From the NCBI RefSeq assembly GCF_002265625.1, contig NZ_NOVE01000001.1, positions 140,447 through 204,446 on the forward strand: a DNA stretch of 64,000 bases, written 5' to 3'. Below are positions 17,212 through 25,278 of this stretch, piece after piece. Source of the stretch: Prevotella sp. 885. GTDB taxonomy: Bacteria; Bacteroidota; Bacteroidia; Bacteroidales; Bacteroidaceae. A program made the position numbers and the translations under genes. The notes under the pieces are model-generated. The model was given only the letters and a program-made list of their open reading frames with translations, had not been told where the DNA came from and searched no databases. Positions within the stretch are counted from its first letter, which is position 1, and each line of letters starts with the position of its first letter.

Positions 17212-18723
17212 TTACTGTGCGTTCATCTCCAGCATTTCGTCTATGTTGGCGCGGTTGTTGGAGAGGCGCGGAATCTTGTGCTGTCCTCCGAGCTTGCCCT
17301 TTGAGCGGAGCCAGTCGTCGAAGAGTCCCTGACGTGCCTTCACTATCTCGAGGTGCTGCAGGGTGATGTCGTGGAAGCGCTTTGCCTCGTAGTCGGAGTT
17401 TATCTCCTGTAGGCGCTTGTCGAGGATGTCGGCGAAGGCGTTGAGGTCGGCAGGTTCCTTGGCGAACTCGATGAGCCACTGGTGGCGGCACTTCGCATTC
17501 TGGTCCATAAACACCGGTGCGGCTGTATATTCCCTCACCTCGGCTCCCGTCTGCTGGCAGGCGTAAGCCAGTCCCTTCTCGGCGTTGTCCTGGATAAGTT
17601 CCTCGCCGAAGGCGTTGATGAAGTATTTGGTGCGTCCTGTGATGACAAACTTGTATGGCTTGACGGACGTGAACTTCACGGTGTCGCCGATCATGTAGCG
17701 CCAGAGTCCGCACGAGGTGGAGATGAGCATGGCGTAGTTCTTGCCCACTTCCACTCCCTCGAGGGGTACGACGGTGGGATTGTCCGTGCCGAACTCGTCC
17801 ATCGGCATAAACTCATAGAAGACGCCGTAGTCGAGCATGAGCAGCATGGACGGGTCGGTGGGGTCGTTCTGTATGCCGAAGAATCCCTCGGAGGCGTTAT
17901 ACGTCTCCATGTAGTGCATCTTGTCGCTCGTTATGATGCGCTCATACTGAGAGCGATACGGCGTGAAGGCGATACCTCCGTGGAAGAACACTTCCAGGTT
18001 GGGCCATACGTCGTTGATGTGCTCCTTGCCCGAAATCTCGAGCACGCGCACCAGCACGCTGAGCATCCACGAGGGGACGCCGGAGAGATTGGTAACGTTC
18101 TTCTTGAGGCATTCGTGCGCTATGCGGTCGCGCTTCACCTCGAAGTCGGAGAGCAGGGCTGTCTGCTTCTTCGGCACACGGACAAGATTGACGAGCGGAT
18201 TGATGTTCTCGATGAGGATGGCACTGAGGTCGCCGACGAGCGACTCCGCCACGTTGTAGTTGGGCGAATGCGATCCGCCCAGTATCAGTCCCTTTCCGTC
18301 GAACATTCGGCTCTTGGGATTGTTCTGCAGGTAGAGCGCCACGACGTCCGTGCCGCCCTTGTAGTGTATGTCCTTCAGACCCTCCTGCGACACGGGAATG
18401 AACTTGCTCTTGTCGTTGGTGGTGCCTGACGACTTGGCGTACCATCTTACCACGCCGGGCCACAGCACGTCAGGCTCGCCGTGGCGCATACGGTCGATGT
18501 CGGCCTTCAGCTCCTCGTATGTGTTGACGGGTACGTTTCGCACGAAGTCGTCGTATGTCTTCGTTGTGCCGAAGAGATGGTTTCTGCCATACTCGGTGTC
18601 GGCTGCGGCGTCGAGCAGATGCTGCAGCACGTCGTGTTGCAGTTGCTCGGGTTGTGTGAAATGGCGTTCCAGCTTATGCTGTCGTGGTATGAACGCTCCT
18701 CTTATTATACTTGTCAGACTCAT
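17212..18723 (-). CDS. GH3 (auxin-responsive promoter) family protein
   Basis: 503 residues of the GH3 family, relatives of acyl-adenylating/firefly luciferase enzymes that activate carboxylic acids and conjugate them to amines. The ATP-binding signature YAKSSGTTNDKSKFIPVS lies at about residues 92-110. A second conserved block, METYNASEGFFGIQ, lies near residue 280, and GRTKYFINAFGEEL near residue 365. Cytosolic. First gene of the four-gene operon with two lipoproteins and a DUF3108 protein; the bacterial substrate is not known. Confidence 0.88.
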   Translation of the reverse strand: MSLTSIIRGAFIPRQHKLERHFTQPEQLQHDVLQHLLDAAADTEYGRNHLFGTTKTYDDFVRNVPVNTYEELKADIDRMRHGEPDVLWPGVVRWYAKSSGTTNDKSKFIPVSQEGLKDIHYKGGTDVVALYLQNNPKSRMFDGKGLILGGSHSPNYNVAESLVGDLSAILIENINPLVNLVRVPKKQTALLSDFEVKRDRIAHECLKKNVTNLSGVPSWMLSVLVRVLEISGKEHINDVWPNLEVFFHGGIAFTPYRSQYERIITSDKMHYMETYNASEGFFGIQNDPTDPSMLLMLDYGVFYEFMPMDEFGTDNPTVVPLEGVEVGKNYAMLISTSCGLWRYMIGDTVKFTSVKPYKFVITGRTKYFINAFGEELIQDNAEKGLAYACQQTGAEVREYTAAPVFMDQNAKCRHQWLIEFAKEPADLNAFADILDKRLQEINSDYEAKRFHDITLQHLEIVKARQGLFDDWLRSKGKLGGQHKIPRLSNNRANIDEMLEMNAQ

Positions 18724-18761
18724 TGGTGTCTTGTTTGTTCACAATAGTTTATAGTAAACTG

Positions 18762-18769
18762 CAAAATTA
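18762..18769 (-). promoter_or_regulatory. Possible promoter -7 element for GH3 operon
   Basis: Minus-strand TAATTTTG fits TAnnTTTG, 38 bp upstream of the GH3 start. Only a partial -33 (TTG) lies upstream. Confidence 0.35.
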
Positions 18770-18871
18770 CCTAAAACAAGTGAGAGACAAGCCTTTTTTG
18801 TCACTATTTTTCTAAATTATGTCGTAAACCGACGTAATATAGACGGTTAGACGTGGATGTTTTTGACAAGA

Positions 18872-18912
18872 AGACATGAAGACAGGATTTTTTAGACATG
18901 AAGACAGGATTT
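18872..18912. repeat. Tandem 19-bp direct repeat
   Basis: AGACATGAAGACAGGATTT occurs at 18872-18890 and again at 18894-18912, 22 bp apart. Non-coding. Confidence 0.7.
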
Positions 18913-18924
18913 AGGGACAAACCG

Positions 18925-18959
18925 AGGAGGCTATGGCGTCTCGCCGTAGCCACGCACCC
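18925..18959 (+). repeat. Dispersed hairpin repeat (GGCTATGGCG family), copy 1
   Basis: A 35-bp sequence containing AGGAGGCTATGGCGTC and CGCCGTAGCCACGC. It folds on itself (GGCTATGGCG with CGCCGTAGCC, loop TCT). Two more copies lie head to head at 34320-34354 and 34402-34435. Confidence 0.75.
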
Positions 18960-19039
18960 TCCCATAGCAGAACTGGTGGTACAAAGTTACGTATTACAAG
19001 AATCCATCGCATCCCCTAAGATAAGCTAACTGTGTAATC

Positions 19040-19160
19040 AGCGCCGTGTCCCGAGGGGACACGTATCTATCAGAAACCCACTGCAAGCTCCGAAGGAGCG
19101 CAGCTGTGGGATAAGCAAATACTCCCCACCCTACCTTGGTTCCGCGAAGCGGGACCCTCA
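19040..19160. repeat. Structured intergenic element with three GNA-loop hairpins
   Basis: Three successive perfect or near-perfect hairpins: GTGTCCC-GAG-GGGACAC (19046-19062), GCTCC-GAA-GGAGC (19087-19099) nested inside a CCCAC/GTGGG stem (19077-19110), and GGTTCCGC-GAA-GCGGGACC (19138-19156). A 72-codon minus-strand reading frame (18994-19212) covers it, but its composition follows the hairpins and I do not take it as a gene. It could be a structured RNA or a dispersed repeat. Confidence 0.5.
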
Positions 19161-19195
19161 GCTCATACTCAATCTGCTGGTTGTTCGTATCCACC

Positions 19196-19585
19196 ATGCA
19201 AATATCGTACAAAGAGTAAAAACTTGTTACAAAATAAAAATTGATTCTAGAGATTTAGATTGCTGTTTTTACGGTGTTTTGCTGTGCAAACAGCACCCAA
19301 GCCATACGATAGCGCCACTTTTACACTCCAATAGTGCCACTATTAGACAGTAAAAGTGGCACTATTGCATGATAAAAGTGCCACTATTGTAGTGTAAAAG
19401 TGGCGCTATTGCAGCAAAAAAACGGCTCGTTTGTGAGTCTGATTTCATAGCGCTTCGTCAGAAAATCTCATAACATGCTGTGTATAAGCATATTGGCTTC
19501 AAACGCTCAAAACTCAAGAATTTCGCACCAAAGATTTTGTTGTGCGCTCAGCTGGCAGTATTGAGCGTTAGAAATGCAAATATTG
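19196..19585 (+). repeat. 390-bp palindrome-array element, copy A
   Basis: Runs from ATGCAAATATCGTACAAAG to GAAATGCAAATATTG. The first ~65 bp (through TTGATTCTAGAGATTTAGAT) match copies B and C. The middle (19309-19420) holds five near-palindromic units around AGTGGCACT, closed by the exact inverted pair ATAGCGCCACTTTTACACT and AGTGTAAAAGTGGCGCTAT. The last ~85 bp contain CGCTCAA...TTGAGCG around a CGCAC/GTGCG stem. A hairpin (CGGACG-GCAAGG-CGTCCG) follows at once. Non-coding; sits between the divergent GH3 and miaB genes. Confidence 0.85.
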
Positions 19586-19797
19586 TGTCGGACGGCAAGG
19601 CGTCCGAATTAGGAGTTTTGAATTATGAGTTTTGAATTATTCTCGGCTTCGCCTGCGATTGTGAATTATTCACAATGCGCCTTGCGCACAATTCAAAAAT
19701 CCTAATTAATCAGCTGTAGTAGGCAGGGCTTTGACACAAAATAGCCACAACTCTCTCATTCTGCAACATTTATACCCCACGTTTATTCTTTTTTTCG
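19586..19797. other. Non-coding stretch with small hairpins upstream of miaB
   Basis: Contains a hairpin around CGGACGGCAAGGCGTCCG, then AT-rich inverted repeats of the ATTAGGAGTTTTGAATTATG type, GTGAATTATTCAC and TGCGCCTTGCGCA. I see no gene here. Confidence 0.5.
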
Positions 19798-19805
19798 TAA
19801 CTTTG
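19798..19805 (+). promoter_or_regulatory. Promoter -7 element for miaB-LPS operon
   Basis: TAACTTTG, 41 bp upstream of the miaB start. No convincing -33 TTTG. Confidence 0.5.
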
Positions 19806-19846
19806 CATAGTTATATACACACGAAACATACATATATATCATATAA

Positions 19847-21178
19847 ATGAAGAAACTTTTCATTGAGACATACGGCTGCCAGATGAACGTGGCAGACTCT
19901 GAAGTGGTGGCTTCCATCATGCAGATGGCTGGCTACGAACTGTGCGAGAACGAGGCTGACGCCGACGCCATATTCCTCAACACCTGCTCCATTCGCGAGA
20001 ATGCGGAGAACAAGATATACGGACGACTGGAGACTCTGCACGCTGAGCAGAAGAAGGGACGCCAGCTGATACTGGGCGTTCTGGGTTGTATGGCGGAGCG
20101 TGTGCGTGAGGACCTTATCAACAACCATCACGCCAACCTCGTATGCGGACCCGACTCGTACCTCAATCTGCCCGACATGATTGCACAATGCGAGAACGGA
20201 AACAACGCCTGCAACATCGAACTGAGCACTACGGAGACTTATCGCGATGTCATTCCGCAGCGCATCGGAGCAGGACGCGTAAGCGGATTCGTGAGCATCA
20301 TGCGAGGATGCAACAACTTCTGCCACTACTGCATCGTGCCCTACACTCGTGGACGCGAGCGTTCGCGCGACGTGGAGAGCATCCTGCGTGAGGTGAAGGA
20401 CCTGCACGACCGTGGCTTCAAGGAGGTGACTCTCCTCGGACAGAACGTCAACAGCTACGGTCTCACTCCTGCCGGTAAGCGCATGGAAGGCGGCGTATCG
20501 TTTGCCGAACTCCTCCGCAAGGTGGCTCAGAGCGTGCCCGACATGCGCGTGCGCTTCACCACATCCAACCCCGAGGACATGACGGACGACATCCTCCATG
20601 CCGTAGCCGACGAGCCAAACCTCTGCAAGCACATCCACTTCCCGGCTCAGAGCGGATCAAGCAAGATTCTGAAGCTCATGAACCGTAAGTATACGCGTGA
20701 GCAATACCTGGAGCGTGTGGCTGCCATACGACGCATCATCCCCGACTGCGGACTCTCCACCGACCTCTTCGTGGGCTACCATGACGAAACGCCGGAGGAC
20801 CACGCCGAGACTCTCTCGCTGGTACGCGAGTGCATGTTCGACTCTGCTTTCATGTTCAAGTACAGCGAGCGCCCCGGTACATACGCCGCCAAGCACCTGC
20901 CCGACAACGTACCGGAAGAGGTAAAGATAGAGCGTCTGAACGAACTTATCCGCCTCCAGACCGAGATTTCAGCCGAGCAGAACCGCAAGGACATCGGCAA
21001 GACTTTCGATGTGCTCGTGGAAGGATTCTCCAAGCGATCACGCGAACAGCTCATGGGACGCACCGAGCAGAACAAGGCTGTGGTGTTCGACAAGAAGGGA
21101 CATCACATCGGAGAGCGCGTTATGGTGAAGATTACTGACGCAACGTCGGCTACGCTGCTGGGAGAATGCGTTGAATAA
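19847..21178 (+). CDS. miaB: tRNA-2-methylthio-N6-dimethylallyladenosine synthase MiaB
   Basis: 443-residue radical SAM methylthiotransferase that converts i6A37 to ms2i6A37 in tRNAs reading UNN codons. The N-terminal UPF0004 domain carries the auxiliary cluster cysteines C11 (TYGCQMN), C47 (NTCSIRE) and C81 (LGCMAER). The radical SAM cluster motif C-x3-C-x2-C is C155, C159 and C162 in MRGCNNFCHYCIVPYTRGRE. A TRAM domain forms the last ~65 residues. Spacing of the first three cysteines and YTRGRERSR fit MiaB rather than MtaB or RimO. First gene of a plus-strand run whose other members build lipid A/LPS core; the ABC gene starts only 11 bp after its stop. Confidence 0.95.
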   Translation: MKKLFIETYGCQMNVADSEVVASIMQMAGYELCENEADADAIFLNTCSIRENAENKIYGRLETLHAEQKKGRQLILGVLGCMAERVREDLINNHHANLVCGPDSYLNLPDMIAQCENGNNACNIELSTTETYRDVIPQRIGAGRVSGFVSIMRGCNNFCHYCIVPYTRGRERSRDVESILREVKDLHDRGFKEVTLLGQNVNSYGLTPAGKRMEGGVSFAELLRKVAQSVPDMRVRFTTSNPEDMTDDILHAVADEPNLCKHIHFPAQSGSSKILKLMNRKYTREQYLERVAAIRRIIPDCGLSTDLFVGYHDETPEDHAETLSLVRECMFDSAFMFKYSERPGTYAAKHLPDNVPEEVKIERLNELIRLQTEISAEQNRKDIGKTFDVLVEGFSKRSREQLMGRTEQNKAVVFDKKGHHIGERVMVKITDATSATLLGECVE

Positions 21179-21189
21179 GAAAGAATGAT

Positions 21190-23016
21190 ATGAAAGAATT
21201 CCTCCAAATACTGCGGCGTTTCATCCCGCCCTACAAGAAGTATCTGGCGCTGACGGTGGTCTTCAATATCCTCTCGGCGGTGCTCAACATCTTCTCGTTC
21301 GCAGCCCTTATCCCCATCCTGCAGATTCTTTTCCGCACGGAGGGAGCCGGTACTGCCACAGAGCTTATGCCATGGTCGCTGGACAACCTGAAGGAAGTGC
21401 TTGCCAACAACGCCGACTACTACGTCACGCAGCTCATCGGCGACGTGGGAGCCACCACTACGCTGCTGCTTATAGGTCTGTTCCTCGCCTTCGCGACGTT
21501 CCTCAAGACAGGAGCTTACTTCCTTTCTTCAGCCACCATCATCCCCATTCGTACGGGTGTGGTACGCGACATCCGCAACCAGCTCTACCATAAGATTACG
21601 TCATTGCCCCTCGGATTCTTCTCCGAAGAGCGCAAGGGCGACATCATTGCACGTATGACGGGCGACGTGGGCGAGATAGAGAGCAGCATAATGTCGTCGC
21701 TGGACATGCTCTTCAAGAACCCCATCCTCATCATATCCTACTTCACAGCCCTGATTTTCATATCGTGGCAGCTGACGCTCTTCACCCTCGTATTCGTGCC
21801 AATCTTCGGCTGGTTTATGGGATATGTGGGCAGAAAGCTCAAGCGCAAGTCAATAGCGGCACAGTCGCTGTGGAGCGACACGATGTCGCAGGTGGAGGAA
21901 ACGCTCGGCGGACTGCGCATCATCAAGGCGTTCTGCGCCGAGGATAAGATGAACAAGCGATTTGACGGTATCAACTCCGAATACCGCGACTCCATACAGC
22001 GCGTCAACATCCGCCAGCAGATGGCTCACCCGATGAGCGAGTTCTTGGGTACGGTACTGATTATCATCGTCTTGTGGGTGGGCGGCATCTTAGTGCTCGA
22101 CCAGCAGATTCTGTCCGGTCCAACATTCATCTATTATCTTGTGATGCTCTATTCCATCATCAATCCGCTCAAGGATTTCTCCAAGGCAAGCTACAATATC
22201 CCCAAGGGACTTGCCTCAATGGAGCGTGTAGACAAGATTCTGAAGGCAGAAAACACCATCAAGGAACCTGCCAATCCCAAGCATATAGCTTCGTTTGAGC
22301 ATCAGATTGAGTTCCGCCACGTATCGTTCCGCTACGGCGAACAGTGGGTATTGAAGGACATCAATCTCGTAATAGAGAAAGGAAAGACAGTGGCGCTCGT
22401 AGGTCAGAGCGGATCAGGAAAGTCTACTCTCGTGGATCTTATCCCGCGTTATTACGACGTGCAGGAGGGAGAGGTGCTCATCGACGGCATAAACGTAAAG
22501 GATCTGGGCATCCATGACCTTCGCCAGCTCATCGGCAACGTCAATCAGGAAGCCATTCTCTTCAACGACTCGTTCTACGGCAACATCACGTTCGGCGTGG
22601 ATTCTGCCACACGTGAGCAGGTGGAGCAGGCGGCACACATAGCCAACGCACACGAGTTTATCATGCAGACAGAGCACGGTTACGACACCAACATCGGCGA
22701 CCGCGGCGGCAGACTCTCAGGCGGACAGCGCCAGCGCGTCAGCATAGCCCGAGCCATACTCAAGAATCCGCCCATCCTTATCCTCGACGAGGCAACGTCT
22801 GCACTCGACACGGAGAGCGAACGACTGGTGCAGGACGCCCTGGAACGCCTCATGAAGACGCGCACCACGGTGGCAATAGCTCACCGATTGTCCACCATCA
22901 AGAACGCCGACGAGATTTGCGTGCTGCATGAAGGCGAGATAGTGGAACGCGGAACGCACGAAGAACTGCTCGAAAAGGGCGGATATTACCGCAAGCTGCA
23001 CGAGATGCAGAAGTAA
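21190..23016 (+). CDS. ABC exporter, permease-ATPase half-transporter (MsbA-like)
   Basis: 608 residues: a six-helix type IV exporter membrane domain (~1-330) fused to an ATPase domain. Walker A GQSGSGKST begins near residue 405, the Q-loop is in NVNQEAILFN, the signature LSGGQRQRVS is near 508, and Walker B ILILDEATSALD near 530. The family exports lipid A-core (MsbA) or other lipids and peptides. The neighbours (a lauroyl/myristoyl-type acyltransferase, glycosyltransferase, phosphoethanolamine transferase and LPS kinase) argue for lipid A-core flipping, though this is inference from context. In Bacteroidales several paralogues exist. Confidence 0.85.
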   Translation: MKEFLQILRRFIPPYKKYLALTVVFNILSAVLNIFSFAALIPILQILFRTEGAGTATELMPWSLDNLKEVLANNADYYVTQLIGDVGATTTLLLIGLFLAFATFLKTGAYFLSSATIIPIRTGVVRDIRNQLYHKITSLPLGFFSEERKGDIIARMTGDVGEIESSIMSSLDMLFKNPILIISYFTALIFISWQLTLFTLVFVPIFGWFMGYVGRKLKRKSIAAQSLWSDTMSQVEETLGGLRIIKAFCAEDKMNKRFDGINSEYRDSIQRVNIRQQMAHPMSEFLGTVLIIIVLWVGGILVLDQQILSGPTFIYYLVMLYSIINPLKDFSKASYNIPKGLASMERVDKILKAENTIKEPANPKHIASFEHQIEFRHVSFRYGEQWVLKDINLVIEKGKTVALVGQSGSGKSTLVDLIPRYYDVQEGEVLIDGINVKDLGIHDLRQLIGNVNQEAILFNDSFYGNITFGVDSATREQVEQAAHIANAHEFIMQTEHGYDTNIGDRGGRLSGGQRQRVSIARAILKNPPILILDEATSALDTESERLVQDALERLMKTRTTVAIAHRLSTIKNADEICVLHEGEIVERGTHEELLEKGGYYRKLHEMQK

Positions 23017-23054
23017 AAGGAAACTGAAACGAAATACTGAACAATACACTACGT

Positions 23055-24017
23055 ATGGGCAATAACACTCCTCAACAACATACAAACGAAAAGGATTCGA
23101 AAAGGGTGAGAGTCTTGCGAGTTATCGCAGGGCTCATGCCCTTTTGGTTTTTATACGCCATTAGTGACGTGGCGTTCGTCATACTTTACCATCTTGTGCG
23201 CTATCGCCGACGCATAGTAAGGCGAAACCTCGCCACATCCTTCCCCGAGAAGACTAAACTGGAGCGTCTGAAGCTGGAAAGACGCTTCTACAGATGGCTC
23301 TGCGATTACTTTGTAGAGACATTCAAGCTGCTGAACATCAGCGACAAGGAGCTACGCAAGCGACTCAAAATCGTCGGTGCGGAGGAGGTGGAGAAGTGCT
23401 TCCAGGAAGGACAGGACTGCTCTGCGTTCCTCGGACATTACTGCAACTGGGAGTGGCTCTCATGCACAGGCATCGCATTCCCAGAGAACCGTAAGATGGG
23501 TCTCATCTACAAACCGCTGCGTTCGGAATGGGCAGACAAGCTGTTCCAGAAGATCCGCACGTCGCAACCGTCAAGCATCGTCATCCCGAAGAACGAAATA
23601 CTACGCCATATCGTTACTTTGCGACGCCAGAACATACGCTCTTTCTGCGGATATATAGCCGATCAGGGACCGCGTTACGCCAACATCCACTTATGGCTGG
23701 ACTTCCTCAATCACGACACAGGAGTGTTTACGGGTGCAGAACGCATCATGCGAAAGATGAACAACGCCGTGTTCTACATCGACCTTGAACGACCCAAGAG
23801 AGGATATTACACAGCCACGCTCCACCTTATCACGCGCAATCCGGCAGAATGGAAAGAGCACGAACTCACCCGACGCTTCTTCCAGCTCCTCGAACAGACC
23901 ATCCGCCGCGAACCAGCTTACTATCTCTGGACCCACAACAGATGGAAGCGTAGCCACGAACAGTTCGACAAAGAATACGTGATAGTGGACGGCAAGACCA
24001 TGCCGCGCAAACAATAA
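23055..24017 (+). CDS. Lipid A biosynthesis acyltransferase (LpxL/HtrB-like)
   Basis: 320 residues, anchored by a hydrophobic N-terminal helix (~28-50). The H-x4-E catalytic motif of the LPLAT/LpxL family is in FLGHYCNWEW (H128, E133). Further conserved blocks are MGLIYKPLRSEWADKLF, where the acceptor site lies, and SFCGYIADQGP (~200). It transfers a secondary acyl chain to lipid A at the inner membrane. Length and motifs are as usual. It starts 38 bp after the ABC exporter gene. Confidence 0.9.
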   Translation: MGNNTPQQHTNEKDSKRVRVLRVIAGLMPFWFLYAISDVAFVILYHLVRYRRRIVRRNLATSFPEKTKLERLKLERRFYRWLCDYFVETFKLLNISDKELRKRLKIVGAEEVEKCFQEGQDCSAFLGHYCNWEWLSCTGIAFPENRKMGLIYKPLRSEWADKLFQKIRTSQPSSIVIPKNEILRHIVTLRRQNIRSFCGYIADQGPRYANIHLWLDFLNHDTGVFTGAERIMRKMNNAVFYIDLERPKRGYYTATLHLITRNPAEWKEHELTRRFFQLLEQTIRREPAYYLWTHNRWKRSHEQFDKEYVIVDGKTMPRKQ

Positions 24018-24080
24018 AGAGCCCATAGCGCTAATAAAGAGACAACGTCAAGCAATCAGTTGACTTAAAATAACAATATC

Positions 24081-25220
24081 ATGACAAAAATAGCATACGA
24101 TGCCAAGCGACTCGTGCGCAACACTACCGGACTTGGCAATTACTCGCGCACTCTTGTCAACGACCTCTCCCGCACTCTTCCCGAAGCCTGCGAGATGCTC
24201 CTCTACACGCCTTCATACGGACGTGAAGACCTCAGAGAGCAGGTGAGCATGTCGCAAAGAATGAGATATGTTTATCCCAAAAGTGCGAAAAGTGGCATAG
24301 CGCAAGCCTTGTGGCGCTCCTGGGGCATCGTAAGCGACCTTAAGAAGGACGGCGTAAGCCTGTATCACGGACTGTCCGGCGAGCTGCCTATAGGCATCAG
24401 GAAGTCGGGAATAAAGAGCGTGGTGACCATACACGACCTCATATTCATGCGCCATCCCGAATACTATAATCCCATTGACGTGATGATGTATCGCGCCAAA
24501 TTCCACCTTACCTGCCGCGAAGCTGACCGTATAATAGCCATTTCGCGCCGCACGGCGGAGGACATCGTGGAGCTTGGAGGCGTCAATCCAAAGCGCATAG
24601 ACATCATCTATCAGAGTTGCGGCGTTCGCTTCGCCAACGTGGTAAGCGAGGAAGCGGCTGACGAGACACGCCGCAGATACAACCTTCCCGAACGGTTCGT
24701 GCTCAACGTGGGCACCATCGAGGAGCGAAAGAACGTGCTGCTCGCCGTGAAAGCCCTCAAATACCTTTCCGAAGACATCCATCTGGTGGTGGTCGGAAGA
24801 CGCACGAAGTATGCTGACAAGGTGGAGAAATGGGCTGAGAAGAACAATGTGGCGCACCGTCTGCACATGCTTTCAGGCGTGGAAAACAACGCTCTGCATG
24901 CCATTTACCAGCTGGCAGAGTCGTTTGTCTATCCCTCTCGCTACGAAGGATTCGGCATTCCCATCATCGAAGCCATACAGAGCCGACTGCCGGTGGTGGC
25001 TGCTACGGGATCGTGTCTGGAGGAAGCGGGCGGTCCTGACTGCCTTTACGTAAACCCTGACAGCCCCGAAGAATGCGCCGAAGCCATCAAGCTGACCTTG
25101 CGCGGAGCCGAACAACGCGACCTTCGCATCATGCGTAGCCGCGAATACGTGAAGCGATTCGAGAACAAGGACACGGCAAAGCAGGTGATGGAGGTGTATA
25201 GGAAACTCGTCAATCTGTAG
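24081..25220 (+). CDS. Glycosyltransferase family 4/group 1 (LPS core)
   Basis: 379-residue GT-B fold enzyme. The N-terminal acceptor domain begins KIAYDAKRLVRNTTGLGNYS with the glycine-rich loop. The C-terminal donor domain begins near NVGTIEERKNVLLAVKAL and holds the E-x7-E motif in YPSRYEGFGIPIIEA. Group 1 enzymes of this shape transfer mannose, glucose or similar from nucleotide sugars. The operon position between acyltransferase and phosphoethanolamine transferase genes suggests LPS core assembly; the exact sugar cannot be inferred. Confidence 0.88.
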   Translation: MTKIAYDAKRLVRNTTGLGNYSRTLVNDLSRTLPEACEMLLYTPSYGREDLREQVSMSQRMRYVYPKSAKSGIAQALWRSWGIVSDLKKDGVSLYHGLSGELPIGIRKSGIKSVVTIHDLIFMRHPEYYNPIDVMMYRAKFHLTCREADRIIAISRRTAEDIVELGGVNPKRIDIIYQSCGVRFANVVSEEAADETRRRYNLPERFVLNVGTIEERKNVLLAVKALKYLSEDIHLVVVGRRTKYADKVEKWAEKNNVAHRLHMLSGVENNALHAIYQLAESFVYPSRYEGFGIPIIEAIQSRLPVVAATGSCLEEAGGPDCLYVNPDSPEECAEAIKLTLRGAEQRDLRIMRSREYVKRFENKDTAKQVMEVYRKLVNL

Positions 25221-25278
25221 GCTATATATCATTTACGTATGGCTTTGCCGGCAAAATTCATATCATAATCATTCAGAA

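Noticed and set aside
17192..17713. Longer N-terminus (174 residues more) for the Ig-like lipoprotein
   Set aside because: It would overlap the GH3 gene in another frame and bury the lipobox; the start at 17191 gives a proper lipoprotein signal.
17482..18429. 315-codon plus-strand frame opposite the GH3 gene
   Set aside because: Antisense shadow of a well-supported GH3 gene; no start signals or family features.
18994..19212. 72-codon minus-strand reading frame as a small gene
   Set aside because: It lies over a chain of perfect hairpins and over the end of repeat copy A, and shows no signal peptide or domain; the hairpins explain the sequence better.
19309..19420. Palindromic array (and its counterparts at 33355 and 45986) as a CRISPR array
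   Set aside because: Units are near-palindromes of ~10-15 bp whose orientation and sequence vary, the spacers are short and conserved between copies, and there are no cas genes nearby.
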